Shown piece by piece: positions 54,128 to 63,355 of a stretch of DNA of 64,000 bases (positions are counted from its first letter, which is position 1; the number at the start of each line of letters is the position of its first letter). The translations under genes and the position numbers were made by a program. Below the pieces are notes generated by a model, which was not told where the DNA came from, made no database searches, and saw nothing but the letters and a program-made list of their open reading frames with translations. The stretch spans positions 682,001 through 746,000 of the forward strand of contig NZ_FWFR01000001.1 in assembly GCF_900172325.1 (NCBI RefSeq). Direction: 5' to 3'. Source of the DNA: Oceanibacterium hippocampi. GTDB lineage: Bacteria > Pseudomonadota > Alphaproteobacteria > Sneathiellales > Sneathiellaceae.

Positions 54128-54553
54128 ATGTTCACACTCGATCCCCGTCTTGAGGCCGACACGGTGCCGTTCGGCGCCTTCCCGGTTTCGCGCCTGTTGC
54201 TGATGCGCGATGCGCGCTATCGCTGGTTCATTCTGGTTCCGGAACGGGATGACCTGCGCGAGCTCCATCGCCTCTCGGTGGCGGATCGTCATGCCGTTTC
54301 CGACGAGACCGCGGCGGTCGCCGACATGCTGGAACGGCTCTGCGCGCCCGACAAGATCAACGTCGCGGCGCTCGGCAACATGGTGCCGCAGCTTCATGTT
54401 CACGTGATCGCCCGCCATGTCGGCGACCCGGCCTGGCCGGGGCCGGTCTGGGGCCGGGGCGAGGCCGTCCCCTATCGCGACGAGGAAGTCGAGGCCTTGC
54501 GGGAGCGGGTCACCGGGGCGCTCGCCGGCAGCGGCTTCACGCCGGTCGGCTGA
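54128..54553 (+). CDS. HIT-family hydrolase
   Basis: 141 residues. The histidine triad site is QLHVHVIAR; the nucleotide-binding beginning is FTLDPRLEADT and ILVPERDDLREL. The family hydrolyses dinucleoside polyphosphates or nucleoside phosphoramidates. The ATG at 54128 begins the domain; the open frame continues further upstream without homology. It overlaps the end of the frameshifted gene on the other strand. Confidence 0.88.
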   Translation: MFTLDPRLEADTVPFGAFPVSRLLLMRDARYRWFILVPERDDLRELHRLSVADRHAVSDETAAVADMLERLCAPDKINVAALGNMVPQLHVHVIARHVGDPAWPGPVWGRGEAVPYRDEEVEALRERVTGALAGSGFTPVG

Positions 54554-55020
54554 TCGCGATTTCCCGGCTGTCGAGACCGACTTCCAAGGCGACACCATAG
54601 GCGATTCCGTCGAGCGGCGGGGCGAGGATCTCGAGCAGCGAAGGCGGCGGCATCGCGGCATAGGCCGCCTTGGTTTCCGGGCGCGGGTAATAGACCAGTC
54701 CGTCATGCTCGCCTCAGGCGACAGGGCGAAAAGGAGAAATCCTCCGCCGGCATGTCCGGATGCCAGTCGATGCCGCGCAGGGTGAGGAGCGGATCGACGA
54801 AGGCGAAGGTGAGCGGCGAGGCGTCGACATTGATCGTCGCCCGGGCGAATCGGCGAAGGTCCAGTCCGCGCGCCAGGAAATGCGGAAACTGCGCGTTCAG
54901 GCTGCCGCCGAGTTCCCGGTACTCCCGCGCGCCCGAGGCGGCGCCGCGGCCCGCCACGACGCGCCCGGCAACCCAGTCCGGCGCATGGCGGAGGGCCGGC
55001 GGCGGCGTTTCAGCGGTCAT
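54537..55020 (-). pseudogene. Conserved-looking hypothetical gene broken by a frameshift
   Basis: The 5' part, 55020 to 54703, encodes about 105 residues (GRVVAGRGAASGAREYRELGG region). Its frame stops at 54703-54705, but the frame one base over continues for about 57 residues with normal coding composition (HDGLVYYPRPETKAAYAAM) to a stop at 54537. A one-base change near 54711-54716 joins both into a protein of about 160 residues. Either a true pseudogene or a sequencing error. I do not recognise the family. Its end overlaps the HIT gene by 17 bp. Confidence 0.6.
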
Positions 55021-55151
55021 GACCGTCTGTTCCGGCGGCCGGACATGTATCGATCATCATGGGAAACGAGGGTCGCGGACTCGACGCCGGCAGGCAAGCG
55101 GCTTATCCAGAGGCGGAACCCGAGCACCCGAACCATTCGAGGACCGTCCCG

Positions 55152-55616
55152 ATGCAGCCATTGACCGTCTATCTGTCCGGCGAGATCCACACCGACTGGC
55201 GCACGCAGGTCGCGCGCGGCGCCGAGGCCGAGGGCCTCGACATCGAGTTCACCATGCCCGTCACCGATCATGAGGCGAGCGACGATTGCGGGGTCGCCAT
55301 TCTCGGCGGCGAAGAGACGCCGTTCTGGAAGGACCACAAGGGCGCGAAGTTGAACGCGATCCGGACGCGCACGCTGATCGAATCGGCGGACATCGTCGTC
55401 GTCCGCTTCGGCGACAAGTACAAGCAGTGGAATGCCGCCTTCGACGCCGGCTACGCGGCGGCGCTCAACACGCCGCTGATCGTGCTGCACGATCCGGCGC
55501 TGACGCATGCGTTGAAGGAAGTCGACGCGGCATCGCTCGCGGTCGCCGAGACGCCGGCGCAAGTTGTCGAGATCCTGCGCTACGTCCAGCGGGGCGAGCT
55601 CCGCCGCGCCGGCTGA
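55152..55616 (+). CDS. YtoQ family protein
   Basis: 154 residues. The family signature VYLSGEIHTDWR at the N-terminus, DIEFTMPVTDHEASDDCG and FWKDHKGAKLNAIRTRTLIESADIVVVRFG are all present. The family is distantly related to nucleoside 2-deoxyribosyltransferases; the function is unknown. Stops 4 nt before the end of the convergent helicase gene. Confidence 0.9.
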   Translation: MQPLTVYLSGEIHTDWRTQVARGAEAEGLDIEFTMPVTDHEASDDCGVAILGGEETPFWKDHKGAKLNAIRTRTLIESADIVVVRFGDKYKQWNAAFDAGYAAALNTPLIVLHDPALTHALKEVDAASLAVAETPAQVVEILRYVQRGELRRAG

Positions 55617-55619
55617 TCC

Positions 55620-56933
55620 TCAGGCCGCGGCGCGATCCGGCCGGCGGTTGTTGCGACCGCCGTTGTTGCTGGACCGATTCGGCCGGGCACCGTTGCCGTA
55701 GGGCTTGTTGCCGCCCGGGCGTCCGCCGCCGCGGTTGTTCTTGCCGCGTCCCGGCGGCGGCGTGAAGACCTTCGAGGGCTCGCCGCTGGCCACCGCTACC
55801 GGCTGCTTCAGCAGCTTCTCGATGGCCCGGAGGTAACTTTCCTCCGACGGCTCGCAGAGCGAGATCGCGATGCCCCGGGCGCCGGCGCGCGCGGTGCGGC
55901 CGATCCGGTGGACATAGTTCTCCGGCTCGTTCGGAAGCTCGAAGTTGATGACATGGCTGACGTTCGGCACGTCGATGCCGCGGGCGGCGATGTCGGTCGC
56001 GACAAGGATCCGCGCGTCACCGTTCCGGAACCGCTGCAGCGCCCGCTGACGGGCATTCTGCGACTTGTTGCCGTGCAGCGAATCGGTGCTGATGCCATGC
56101 TTCTCGAGCTGCAGGGCCAGCCGGTCGGCGCGATGCTTGGTGCGGGTGAAAACGATCACCCGGTTCAGGCTCTCGTCGGCCAGGATCTCGCCGAGCAGGC
56201 TCTGCTTGCGCCCGGCATCGACGTAGTGAACGCTCTGGTCGATAAGGTCGACCGTGATCGCCTTCGGCGTCACCTCGACCCGCTCCGGGTTCTTCAGGAT
56301 GCGTGCGGCCAGTTCGGCGACGCTTGCCGGCATGGTGGCCGAGAAGAGCAGCGACTGGCGCCGCATCGGCAGGGCCTTCAGGATCTTCTGGACGTCCCGC
56401 TGGAAGCCCATGTCGAGCATCCGGTCGGCCTCGTCGAGGACCAGGTGGCTGACCTCGTCCAGACGCAGCGAACCATGCTCCATATGGTCGAGCAGACGGC
56501 CCGGCGTGGCGACCACGATGTCGACACCGCGCGACAGGCTGCGGTTCTGGTTCTTGTGCGGCACGCCGCCGAAGATCACCGCATGGCGGAGGCCGACATG
56601 ACGGCCATAGGCACGGATCTGTTCGCCGATCTGTACCGCGAGCTCGCGCGTCGGCGCCAGGATCAGTGCCCGCGTCGTTTTCGGCTGCGGGCGGGCCGGT
56701 TCGGTGATCAGGTGATGCAGCAGCGGCAGGGCGAAGGCCGCCGTCTTGCCGGTGCCGGTCTGGGCGATGCCCAGCATGTCCCGTCCTTCAAGAAGAAGCG
56801 GAATCGAGCGGGCCTGGATGGGGGTGGGTTCGGCGTAGCTGAGATCGTTAAGCGCACGCAACAGGGGCTCGGCGAGACCGAGCGCCGTAAAAGTCGTGGA
56901 ATCCAAAAAACTGTCCTTGTTCAGAAACGGCAT
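55620..56933 (-). CDS. rhlE: DEAD-box ATP-dependent RNA helicase (RhlE type)
   Basis: 437 residues. Q motif (GLAEPLLRALNDLSYAEPTPIQ), AQTGTGKT, PTRELA, TPGRLLDHM, DEAD in LVLDEADRMLDMGF, SAT, and HRIGRTARAGARG; the C-terminal tail is Gly/Asn/Arg-rich. RhlE proteins act in ribosome assembly and RNA remodelling, often in the cold. Three starts compete: ATG 56933, ATG 56966 with AAAAGG, and TTG at residue 10 with AAGGAC. Divergent from the acyl-CoA dehydrogenase. Confidence 0.95.
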   Translation of the reverse strand: MPFLNKDSFLDSTTFTALGLAEPLLRALNDLSYAEPTPIQARSIPLLLEGRDMLGIAQTGTGKTAAFALPLLHHLITEPARPQPKTTRALILAPTRELAVQIGEQIRAYGRHVGLRHAVIFGGVPHKNQNRSLSRGVDIVVATPGRLLDHMEHGSLRLDEVSHLVLDEADRMLDMGFQRDVQKILKALPMRRQSLLFSATMPASVAELAARILKNPERVEVTPKAITVDLIDQSVHYVDAGRKQSLLGEILADESLNRVIVFTRTKHRADRLALQLEKHGISTDSLHGNKSQNARQRALQRFRNGDARILVATDIAARGIDVPNVSHVINFELPNEPENYVHRIGRTARAGARGIAISLCEPSEESYLRAIEKLLKQPVAVASGEPSKVFTPPPGRGKNNRGGGRPGGNKPYGNGARPNRSSNNGGRNNRRPDRAAA

Positions 56934-57205
56934 GGGGCGGCGGCATACAAGCCGCAAACGCGCCATGTACCCAACCTTTTCACGCGCTTCTGAGCAGGCA
57001 GGTGTTCTAGGGGATGTGACGAGATGAAGGCACTGGAATGGGTCCGGCGCTCTTCGCGCGATCTCGAAGACCCTCGCTACATGCGCGTTCGCACCTGCAA
57101 TGTCAAGCTGCATCGCAGCGAAGCCCGGCCGCTCGCGCCGGCACGCTTGATCCGTTCGGGTTGTCGCGCCAGTGTGATGGAGACCAATTCCTGGAGCGAC
57201 GAACC
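56934..57205. other. Divergent intergenic region
   Basis: 272 bp between rhlE and the acyl-CoA dehydrogenase. It must carry both promoters; I see no clear boxes. An open frame starting at 57024 overlaps the dehydrogenase start and looks like a shadow. Confidence 0.4.
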
Positions 57206-58879
57206 ATGTCCGATGCCGCGCGCAAGGCCGTGTTCACCACCCACGAAGTCCTCAACCAGCCGCCTCCCTTCGAGGACGTCAATCTCTTCGATGGCGACCT
57301 CGCGCTCGGCGAGGCGCTGAGGCGGGAAGGCGGCGACTGGGCCTGGGCCGAGGCCTCCCGCTTCGGTGCCCGCTGCGGCAGCGCCGAGACGCGTGAACTG
57401 GCGCGGCTCGCCAACCGGCATGAACCGGAACTCAAGCTCTTCGACCGTTTCGGCCACCGCATCGACGAGGTCGAGTTCCATCCCGCCTATCACCGGCTGA
57501 TGCAGACGGGGATCGGCGCCGGCTGTTCGGCGCTGGCCTGGGATGCCGGCCGCGACGGCGCCCATGTCGCGCGGGCGGCGCGCTTCTATCTCCACAATCT
57601 CGCCGAGAACGGCACCGCCTGTCCGATCACCATGACGCATGCGGCGCTTCCGGCGCTCGAGAACCAGCCGGAGCTTGCCGCCGAATGGCGACCGGCGATC
57701 CTCTCCCGCGACTATGACCCGCGCTCCCTGCCGGTCGCCGAGAAGGCCGGCGCGACGATCGGCATGGCGATGACCGAGAAGCAGGGCGGTTCGGACGTGC
57801 GCGCCAATTCGACCCGGGCGGAGCGGGTGGCCGCCGGTGGTCCCGGCGGCGAGTATCTGCTGACCGGCCACAAGTGGTTCTGCTCGGCGCCGATGTGCGA
57901 CGCCTTCCTGACACTCGCCCATACCGAGCAGGGGCTGTCCTGTTTCCTGGTGCCGCGCTGGCTGCCGGACGGCAACCGCAACCGATTCCTCATCCAGCGC
58001 CTCAAGGACAAGCTCGGCAACCGCTCCAACGCGTCGAGCGAGATCGAGTACGACCGGACCTGGTGCCGCATGATCGGCGAGGAGGGCCGCGGCGTCGCGA
58101 CCATCATCAACATGGTCCATCATACCCGGCTCGACTGCATCATCGGGTCGGCCGCGATTATGCGCGGGGCGGTCGCAGAGGCGCTGCATCACACCGCCTA
58201 CCGGAGCGCCTTCCAGCGTCACCTCATCGAACAGCCGCTGATGCGCAACGTGCTTGCCGACCTGGCGCTCGAGCAGGAGGCAGCGGTTCAGCTCTTCATG
58301 CGTCTCGCCCGCGCCTACGATCAAGGGACCGCGGCCGGGCCGGAGCGGCTGTTCGCTCGGATCGCCACCGCCGTCGGGAAATACTGGGTCTGCAAGCGGA
58401 CCCCGGCGGTCGCCAACGAGGCGCTCGAATGCCTGGGCGGGGCCGGCTATGTCGAGGAGGGTCCGATGGCACGGCTCTACCGGGAAGCGCCGCTCAACGC
58501 GATCTGGGAAGGCTCGGGCAACGTGATCTGCCTCGACGTGCTGCGTGCGATCCAGCGCGAGCCGGAAAGCCTCGAGGTATTGCTCGGCGAGATCGCCTCT
58601 GCCGCGGGCGCCGACCGGCGCTTCGATGCGGCGCTTGCCGCACTGAAGGAAGAGTTCGCCGACCTGGCCGGCCTGGAAGGACGCGCCCGCCGGGTCGTCG
58701 AGAGGCTTGCCGTGACCCTGCAGGCATCGTTGCTGATCCGGAACGGCCCGCCGGCGGTTGCCGACGGGTTCGTCGCGTCGCGTCTTTCGGGTGATGGGGG
58801 GGCGCTGTTCGGGTCGCTCCCACCGGGCCTGGATATCGATGCGATCGTCGAGCGCGCCCGCCCGCAGGCGGTCGATTGA
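57206..58879 (+). CDS. Acyl-CoA dehydrogenase family protein, AidB-like
   Basis: 557 residues, longer than the usual 380-400, as in AidB. MTEKQGGSDVRANST (flavin/substrate segment), LTGHKWFCSAPMCDAFL and the C-terminal ECLGGAGYVEEGPMARLYREAPLNAIWEGSGNV, close to E. coli AidB. AidB-type proteins bind FAD and DNA and protect against alkylating agents, but many act as ordinary acyl-CoA dehydrogenases. The start is at 57206; the upstream frame is a shadow. Confidence 0.92.
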   Translation: MSDAARKAVFTTHEVLNQPPPFEDVNLFDGDLALGEALRREGGDWAWAEASRFGARCGSAETRELARLANRHEPELKLFDRFGHRIDEVEFHPAYHRLMQTGIGAGCSALAWDAGRDGAHVARAARFYLHNLAENGTACPITMTHAALPALENQPELAAEWRPAILSRDYDPRSLPVAEKAGATIGMAMTEKQGGSDVRANSTRAERVAAGGPGGEYLLTGHKWFCSAPMCDAFLTLAHTEQGLSCFLVPRWLPDGNRNRFLIQRLKDKLGNRSNASSEIEYDRTWCRMIGEEGRGVATIINMVHHTRLDCIIGSAAIMRGAVAEALHHTAYRSAFQRHLIEQPLMRNVLADLALEQEAAVQLFMRLARAYDQGTAAGPERLFARIATAVGKYWVCKRTPAVANEALECLGGAGYVEEGPMARLYREAPLNAIWEGSGNVICLDVLRAIQREPESLEVLLGEIASAAGADRRFDAALAALKEEFADLAGLEGRARRVVERLAVTLQASLLIRNGPPAVADGFVASRLSGDGGALFGSLPPGLDIDAIVERARPQAVD

Positions 58880-58919
58880 GACGCCTCGCGTCAGGCGACC
58901 GTCGGTCCCGTCCTGTCGG

Positions 58920-59450
58920 TCAGAGCGAGGTCGCCGCGCGCGCCGCCTGATCGTAGAGCCCGGAGAGTGCCCGGAGCCGGTCGGCGAGATCGCCGATCGA
59001 TTCGTTCTCCAGCCCGATCGCGCTGAGCGAGGCGATCAGGCAGTTCTCGCGGATATCCCGGTAGCGCAGGCAAAGCTCCCGGCCGAGTTCCGAGGAGATG
59101 TAATAGACTTCCTTGCCGCTTCGCCGCCGGTCGACGAGGCCGGCCTTCACGAGCTTCTTCAGCGAGTAGGTGATCGTGTGGCTGTCCTCGATATGCAGCA
59201 CGAAGCAGATGTCGTTCAGGCGCTTCTCCCGCTCCCGGTGGTTGACCGAGTGCAGGACGAGGATATCGAGGGAACTTAGTTCCTTGTTGCCCGACGCCTC
59301 CATGCAGCGTTGAACCCACCGCATGAAGGCGTTCGAGGCGACGATCAGTCCATACTCGAACTCGGACAGCTCCGCCGATTCCTCGGACATCAGATGCGCC
59401 GAGGACACGATCGGTTGCTTTCGGGCGCTGGCCGCTTTCTCAACACTCAT
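58920..59450 (-). CDS. MarR-type winged-helix regulator
   Basis: 176 residues. The winged helix (LNDICFVLHIEDSHTITYSLKKLVKAGLVDRRRSGKEVYY) follows a long N-terminal helix. GGGAGAA stands 8 nt before the start. Located 17 nt downstream of the hyuA-hyuB fusion and in the same direction, so it is cotranscribed and probably controls that gene and the divergent TRAP gene. Confidence 0.88.
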   Translation of the reverse strand: MSVEKAASARKQPIVSSAHLMSEESAELSEFEYGLIVASNAFMRWVQRCMEASGNKELSSLDILVLHSVNHREREKRLNDICFVLHIEDSHTITYSLKKLVKAGLVDRRRSGKEVYYISSELGRELCLRYRDIRENCLIASLSAIGLENESIGDLADRLRALSGLYDQAARAATSL

Positions 59451-59467
59451 GGGATGTCGTTCTCCCG

Positions 59468-62400
59468 TTATTCTCCCGACGGGGCGCCATAGCCGCCGCC
59501 TCCCGGCGTTTCTATCACAAAGACATCCCCTTCATTGACCCGTATTTCGGCGGTGGGGCCAAGTTCCTCCACCGTGCCGTCAACGCGGACGACGTAGTTC
59601 CGGCCGGCGCTGCCCGCCGCGCCGCCCTCCAGGCCGAACGGCGCCACGGTCCGGTGCGACGACAGGATCGCCGCCGTCATCGGCGCGCGGAAGAGGATCC
59701 GCCGCACCGTGCCGTCGCCGCCGCGATGGGCGCCATCACCGCCCGAGTTGCGGCGGATCCGGAAATCGTCGACCAGCACCGGGTAGCGCCATTCCAGGAC
59801 CTCCGGATCGGTCAGCCGGGAGTTTGTCATGTGGCATTGCACGGCGCTGGCGCCCGGATGGTCGGGGCCGGCCCCGGTACCGCCGGCGATGGTCTCGTAA
59901 TACTGGTAGGTCTCGTTGCCGAAGGTGAAGTTGTTCATCGTGCCCTGCGCCCCCGCCATCCGGCCGAGCGCGCCGTAAAGCGCGTTGGTCACCCATTGCG
60001 AGGTCTCGACATTGCCGGCGACGACCGCCGCCGGATAGCGCGGCTTCAGCATCGAGCCGTCCGGGACTACGAGGGTGAGCGGCTTCATGCAGCCTTCGTT
60101 GAGCGGGATGTCGTCGTCGACGAGGGTGCGGAAGACGTAGAGCACCGCGGCCCGGGTAATCGCCTCCGGCGCGTTCGTGTTGCCGGGACGCTGGTCGGAG
60201 GTCCCGGTGAAGTCGATGATCGCGCCGCGCGCCGCGTGATCGATGGTCACGGCGACGCGGATGACGCTGCCGTCGTCGACACGAAGCTCGAAGCGCCCGT
60301 CCCGCAGCCTGTCGATGACCCGGCGAACCTGCTCCTCCGCATTGTCCTGGACATGCTGCATGTAGGCCTGGACCGTGGCGAGGCCGAACTGGCGGATCAT
60401 GCGTTGCAATTCGCGCATGCCCTTTTCGTTGGCGGCCACCTGGGCCTTCATGTCGGCGATGTTCTGGTCCGGGTTGCGGGCCGGGTAGCGCCCGCTCTTC
60501 AGCAGCTTCCGCATGCTTGCTTCCTGGAAGATTCCGGCCGCGACCAGGGTCAGGTTGTCGATCAGCACGCCCTCCTCCTCGACGCTGGTCGAGAGCGGCG
60601 GCATCGAGCCCGGCGTCGTGCCGCCGATATCGGCGTGATGGCCGCGGCTGGCGACATAGAAGAGCACGTTCTCCCGGCCGCGCGCCTCGGTTCCGGCGCC
60701 GAAGACCGGGGTGATCGCGGTGACGTCCGGCAGGTGCGTGCCGCCGGCATAGGGGGCGTTGGTGACAAAGACGTCACCCGGCCCCATCTCCGCGCCGTGC
60801 CGCTCGATGACCGCGTGCACGCTCTGGCTCATCGAGCCGAGATGGACCGGAACATGCGGCGCGTTGGCGACGAGCTGGCCGTCCCGGTCGAAGATGGCGC
60901 AGGAGAAGTCGAGCCGTTCCTTCACGTTGACCGAGTAGCTGGTGTTTTCCAGCGTCGAGCCCATTTGCTCGGCGATCGACATGAAGAGATTGTTGAAGAT
61001 CTCGAGCATCACCGGGTCGACCTCGGTGCCGACTGCCATGTCGCGGCGAAGCGGGGTGACGCGGGTCAGCACGAGATCGCGGGTGGCCGTCATTTCCGCC
61101 GCCCAGCCGGGCTCGACCACGTTCGTGCCGGTCGCCTCGACGATCACCGCCGGGCCGGAGACGCGGGCCCTGGAGGGAAGCGTCTCCCGCCGATAGACCG
61201 GGGCGTCGTGATCGGCGCCGCCGGAATGGAAGCGGATCAGCGCCGCCGGCGCGACGTCGTCCTCGGGCTTCTCCCCGCCGATGACCGCGCCCTGCGGCCC
61301 TTCGTTGCCGCCGACGACCTCGACCGAGATCGCCTCGACGACCAGCTCGGTATCGGCAACGACGAAGCCGAAGCGCTGGCGATGGGCTTCCTCGAAATTC
61401 CGCCGGGTGCCGTCGGCGCCGTCGAAATCGACCAGCAGCGGCGCATCGGTGCCTTCATATTTGACATGCGCCTTGCGGAGCACGGTGAGCGACCCGGCCT
61501 CGACGCCCTGGTCGAGGATCTCGCGGCGGCCGTCTTCCTCGAGCGCTGTATAGGACGGCTCGAGGGCCGCCGCCAGGCCCTTGTCTAGGCGTTCCTCGAC
61601 CGCCTGCTGGCGCATCGTCGAGAGATCGGCGAGACCCATGCCGTACGCCGACAGAACGCCGGCGAAGGGATGCAGGAAGATCCGCTTCATGCCGAGCGCG
61701 TCGGCGACCAGGCAGGCGTGCTGTCCGCCGGCGCCGCCGAAGCAGCAGAGCGTGTAGTCGGACACGTCGTAGCCGCGCTGGATCGAGATTTCCTTGATCG
61801 CGTTCGCCATATTCTCGACGCCGATGCGGAGGAAGCCCTCGGCGACCGCGCGCGGATCGCGGGTGTCGCCGGTCGTCTCGCGGATCTCCTCGGCCATGGC
61901 CGCGAACTTTGCCCGGACCGTTTCCAGGTCGAGCGGCTGGTCCGCGTCGGGGCCGAACACCTGCGGGAAGAAGGCCGGGTCAAGCTTGCCCAGCATGACG
62001 TTGCAGTCGGTCATGGTGAGCGGCCCGCCGCGCCGGTAGCAGGCGGGGCCGGGGTTGGCGCCGGCCGATTCCGGGCCGACCCGGTAGCGGCTTCCGTCAA
62101 AGCGCAGGATCGAGCCGCCGCCGGCTGCCACCGTGTGGATCTGCATCATCGGCGCCCGCATGCGGATGCCGGCGACCTCGGTTTCGAAGGCGCGCTCGTA
62201 CTCGCCGTCATAATGGGACACGTCTGTCGAGGTGCCGCCCATGTCGAAGCCGATGATCTTCCCGAAGCCGGCCATCGCGGCCGTCTGAACCGCGCCGACG
62301 ATGCCGCCGGCCGGCCCGGAGAGGATCGAATCCTTGCCCTGGAACAGCGAGGCATCGACGAGGCCGCCGTTTGATTGCATGAACATCAGCCGCGCCCCGC

Positions 62401-63115
62401 CGAGTTCGCTCGCAACCCGGTCCACGTAGCGCCGCAGGATCGGCGAGGTATAGGCGTCCACCACGGTGGTGTCGCCGCGGCTGACGAGCTTCATCAGCGG
62501 GCTGGTCCCGTGGCTCGTCGAGACCCGGGCAAAGCCGATTTCCTCGGCGATCGCGGCCACCTGGCGCTCGTGCTCCGGGTAGCGATAGCCATGGATGAAG
62601 ACAATGGCGACGGCCGGAATGCCGTCCTCGTGCGCCTCACGCAGGACCTTTCGCGCCGCGTCGAGATCGACGGGAACGAGCTCCTCGCCTTCGCTGCTCA
62701 TCCGGCCGCCGACCTCGGCGACCCGCTCGTAGAGCATTTCGGGCAGCAGGATATGCCGGTCGAAGATGCGCGGCCGGTGCTGGTAGCCGATCCGGAGCGA
62801 ATCGCGGAAGCCCGGCGTGGTCAGCAGCAGGGTCCGTTCGCCCTTGCGTTCGAGCAGGGCGTTGGTGGCGACGGTCGTACCCATCTTCACCGCCTCGATC
62901 CGCTCGGCCGGGATCGCCGCGGCGCCGTCCAGCCCGAGCAGCTCGCGGATCCCCTGGAGCGCCGAATCCCGGTAGCGCTCGGGATTCTCGCTCAACAGCT
63001 TGTGGGTCACCAGGACCCCGTCCGGACGCTTGGCGACGATATCCGTGAAGGTCCCGCCACGGTCGATCCAGAACTGCCATTTGCCATCGGATTTCAACGC
63101 CACCTGCTCGTTCAT
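59468..63115 (-). CDS. HyuA-HyuB fusion (5-oxoprolinase / hydantoinase)
   Basis: 1215 residues: an N-terminal hydantoinase A part (about 1-680, [12 protein letters not shown] and [11 protein letters not shown] nucleotide-site segments) and C-terminal hydantoinase B (about 700-1210, [28 protein letters not shown] and ending GGGGYG). Two separate genes in most bacteria; a fused form is typical of 5-oxoprolinases, which split 5-oxoproline to glutamate with ATP, but N-methylhydantoinases look the same. GGAGG precedes the start by 5 nt. Confidence 0.93.
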   Translation of the reverse strand: MNEQVALKSDGKWQFWIDRGGTFTDIVAKRPDGVLVTHKLLSENPERYRDSALQGIRELLGLDGAAAIPAERIEAVKMGTTVATNALLERKGERTLLLTTPGFRDSLRIGYQHRPRIFDRHILLPEMLYERVAEVGGRMSSEGEELVPVDLDAARKVLREAHEDGIPAVAIVFIHGYRYPEHERQVAAIAEEIGFARVSTSHGTSPLMKLVSRGDTTVVDAYTSPILRRYVDRVASELGGARLMFMQSNGGLVDASLFQGKDSILSGPAGGIVGAVQTAAMAGFGKIIGFDMGGTSTDVSHYDGEYERAFETEVAGIRMRAPMMQIHTVAAGGGSILRFDGSRYRVGPESAGANPGPACYRRGGPLTMTDCNVMLGKLDPAFFPQVFGPDADQPLDLETVRAKFAAMAEEIRETTGDTRDPRAVAEGFLRIGVENMANAIKEISIQRGYDVSDYTLCCFGGAGGQHACLVADALGMKRIFLHPFAGVLSAYGMGLADLSTMRQQAVEERLDKGLAAALEPSYTALEEDGRREILDQGVEAGSLTVLRKAHVKYEGTDAPLLVDFDGADGTRRNFEEAHRQRFGFVVADTELVVEAISVEVVGGNEGPQGAVIGGEKPEDDVAPAALIRFHSGGADHDAPVYRRETLPSRARVSGPAVIVEATGTNVVEPGWAAEMTATRDLVLTRVTPLRRDMAVGTEVDPVMLEIFNNLFMSIAEQMGSTLENTSYSVNVKERLDFSCAIFDRDGQLVANAPHVPVHLGSMSQSVHAVIERHGAEMGPGDVFVTNAPYAGGTHLPDVTAITPVFGAGTEARGRENVLFYVASRGHHADIGGTTPGSMPPLSTSVEEEGVLIDNLTLVAAGIFQEASMRKLLKSGRYPARNPDQNIADMKAQVAANEKGMRELQRMIRQFGLATVQAYMQHVQDNAEEQVRRVIDRLRDGRFELRVDDGSVIRVAVTIDHAARGAIIDFTGTSDQRPGNTNAPEAITRAAVLYVFRTLVDDDIPLNEGCMKPLTLVVPDGSMLKPRYPAAVVAGNVETSQWVTNALYGALGRMAGAQGTMNNFTFGNETYQYYETIAGGTGAGPDHPGASAVQCHMTNSRLTDPEVLEWRYPVLVDDFRIRRNSGGDGAHRGGDGTVRRILFRAPMTAAILSSHRTVAPFGLEGGAAGSAGRNYVVRVDGTVEELGPTAEIRVNEGDVFVIETPGGGGYGAPSGE

Positions 63116-63355
63116 CGATCCCTCCGCCGTTTCTTGTGAGATAAACTGTCAATAAAGTGTTGTCAAATTAAGAACGTTATGTCAATAAAATGATATGGTG
63201 TGGAATCGAGTTGCGGGGCGGAGGCCTGCTTCCGGTTCCGAACGACAACCGCACCGGAGGGGGCGGCCGGGCACGAGATGCGAGGAGAAGCAGGGGTCCG
63301 GACGTCGAAACAGACCCGCTTGGCGGGCGTACAGGGAAAAGAGAGGAAACAAGAA
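63116..63355. promoter_or_regulatory. Divergent control region with TGTCAA repeats
   Basis: 240 bp between the hyuAB fusion and the TRAP gene. TGTCAA occurs three times (63147-63152, 63161-63166, 63180-63185); the first and third extend to TGTCAATAAA. On the minus strand these read TTGACA and could double as -35 boxes. GAGAGGAAAC (63341-63350) serves the TRAP gene. Confidence 0.5.

Noticed and set aside
57024-57320. 98-codon plus-strand frame before the acyl-CoA dehydrogenase
   Set aside because: Overlaps the dehydrogenase gene by more than 100 bp in another frame and shows no recognisable protein features.
61670-62374. Plus-strand frames inside the hyuAB fusion
   Set aside because: Shadows of a conserved minus-strand gene; Arg/Ala-rich without motifs.
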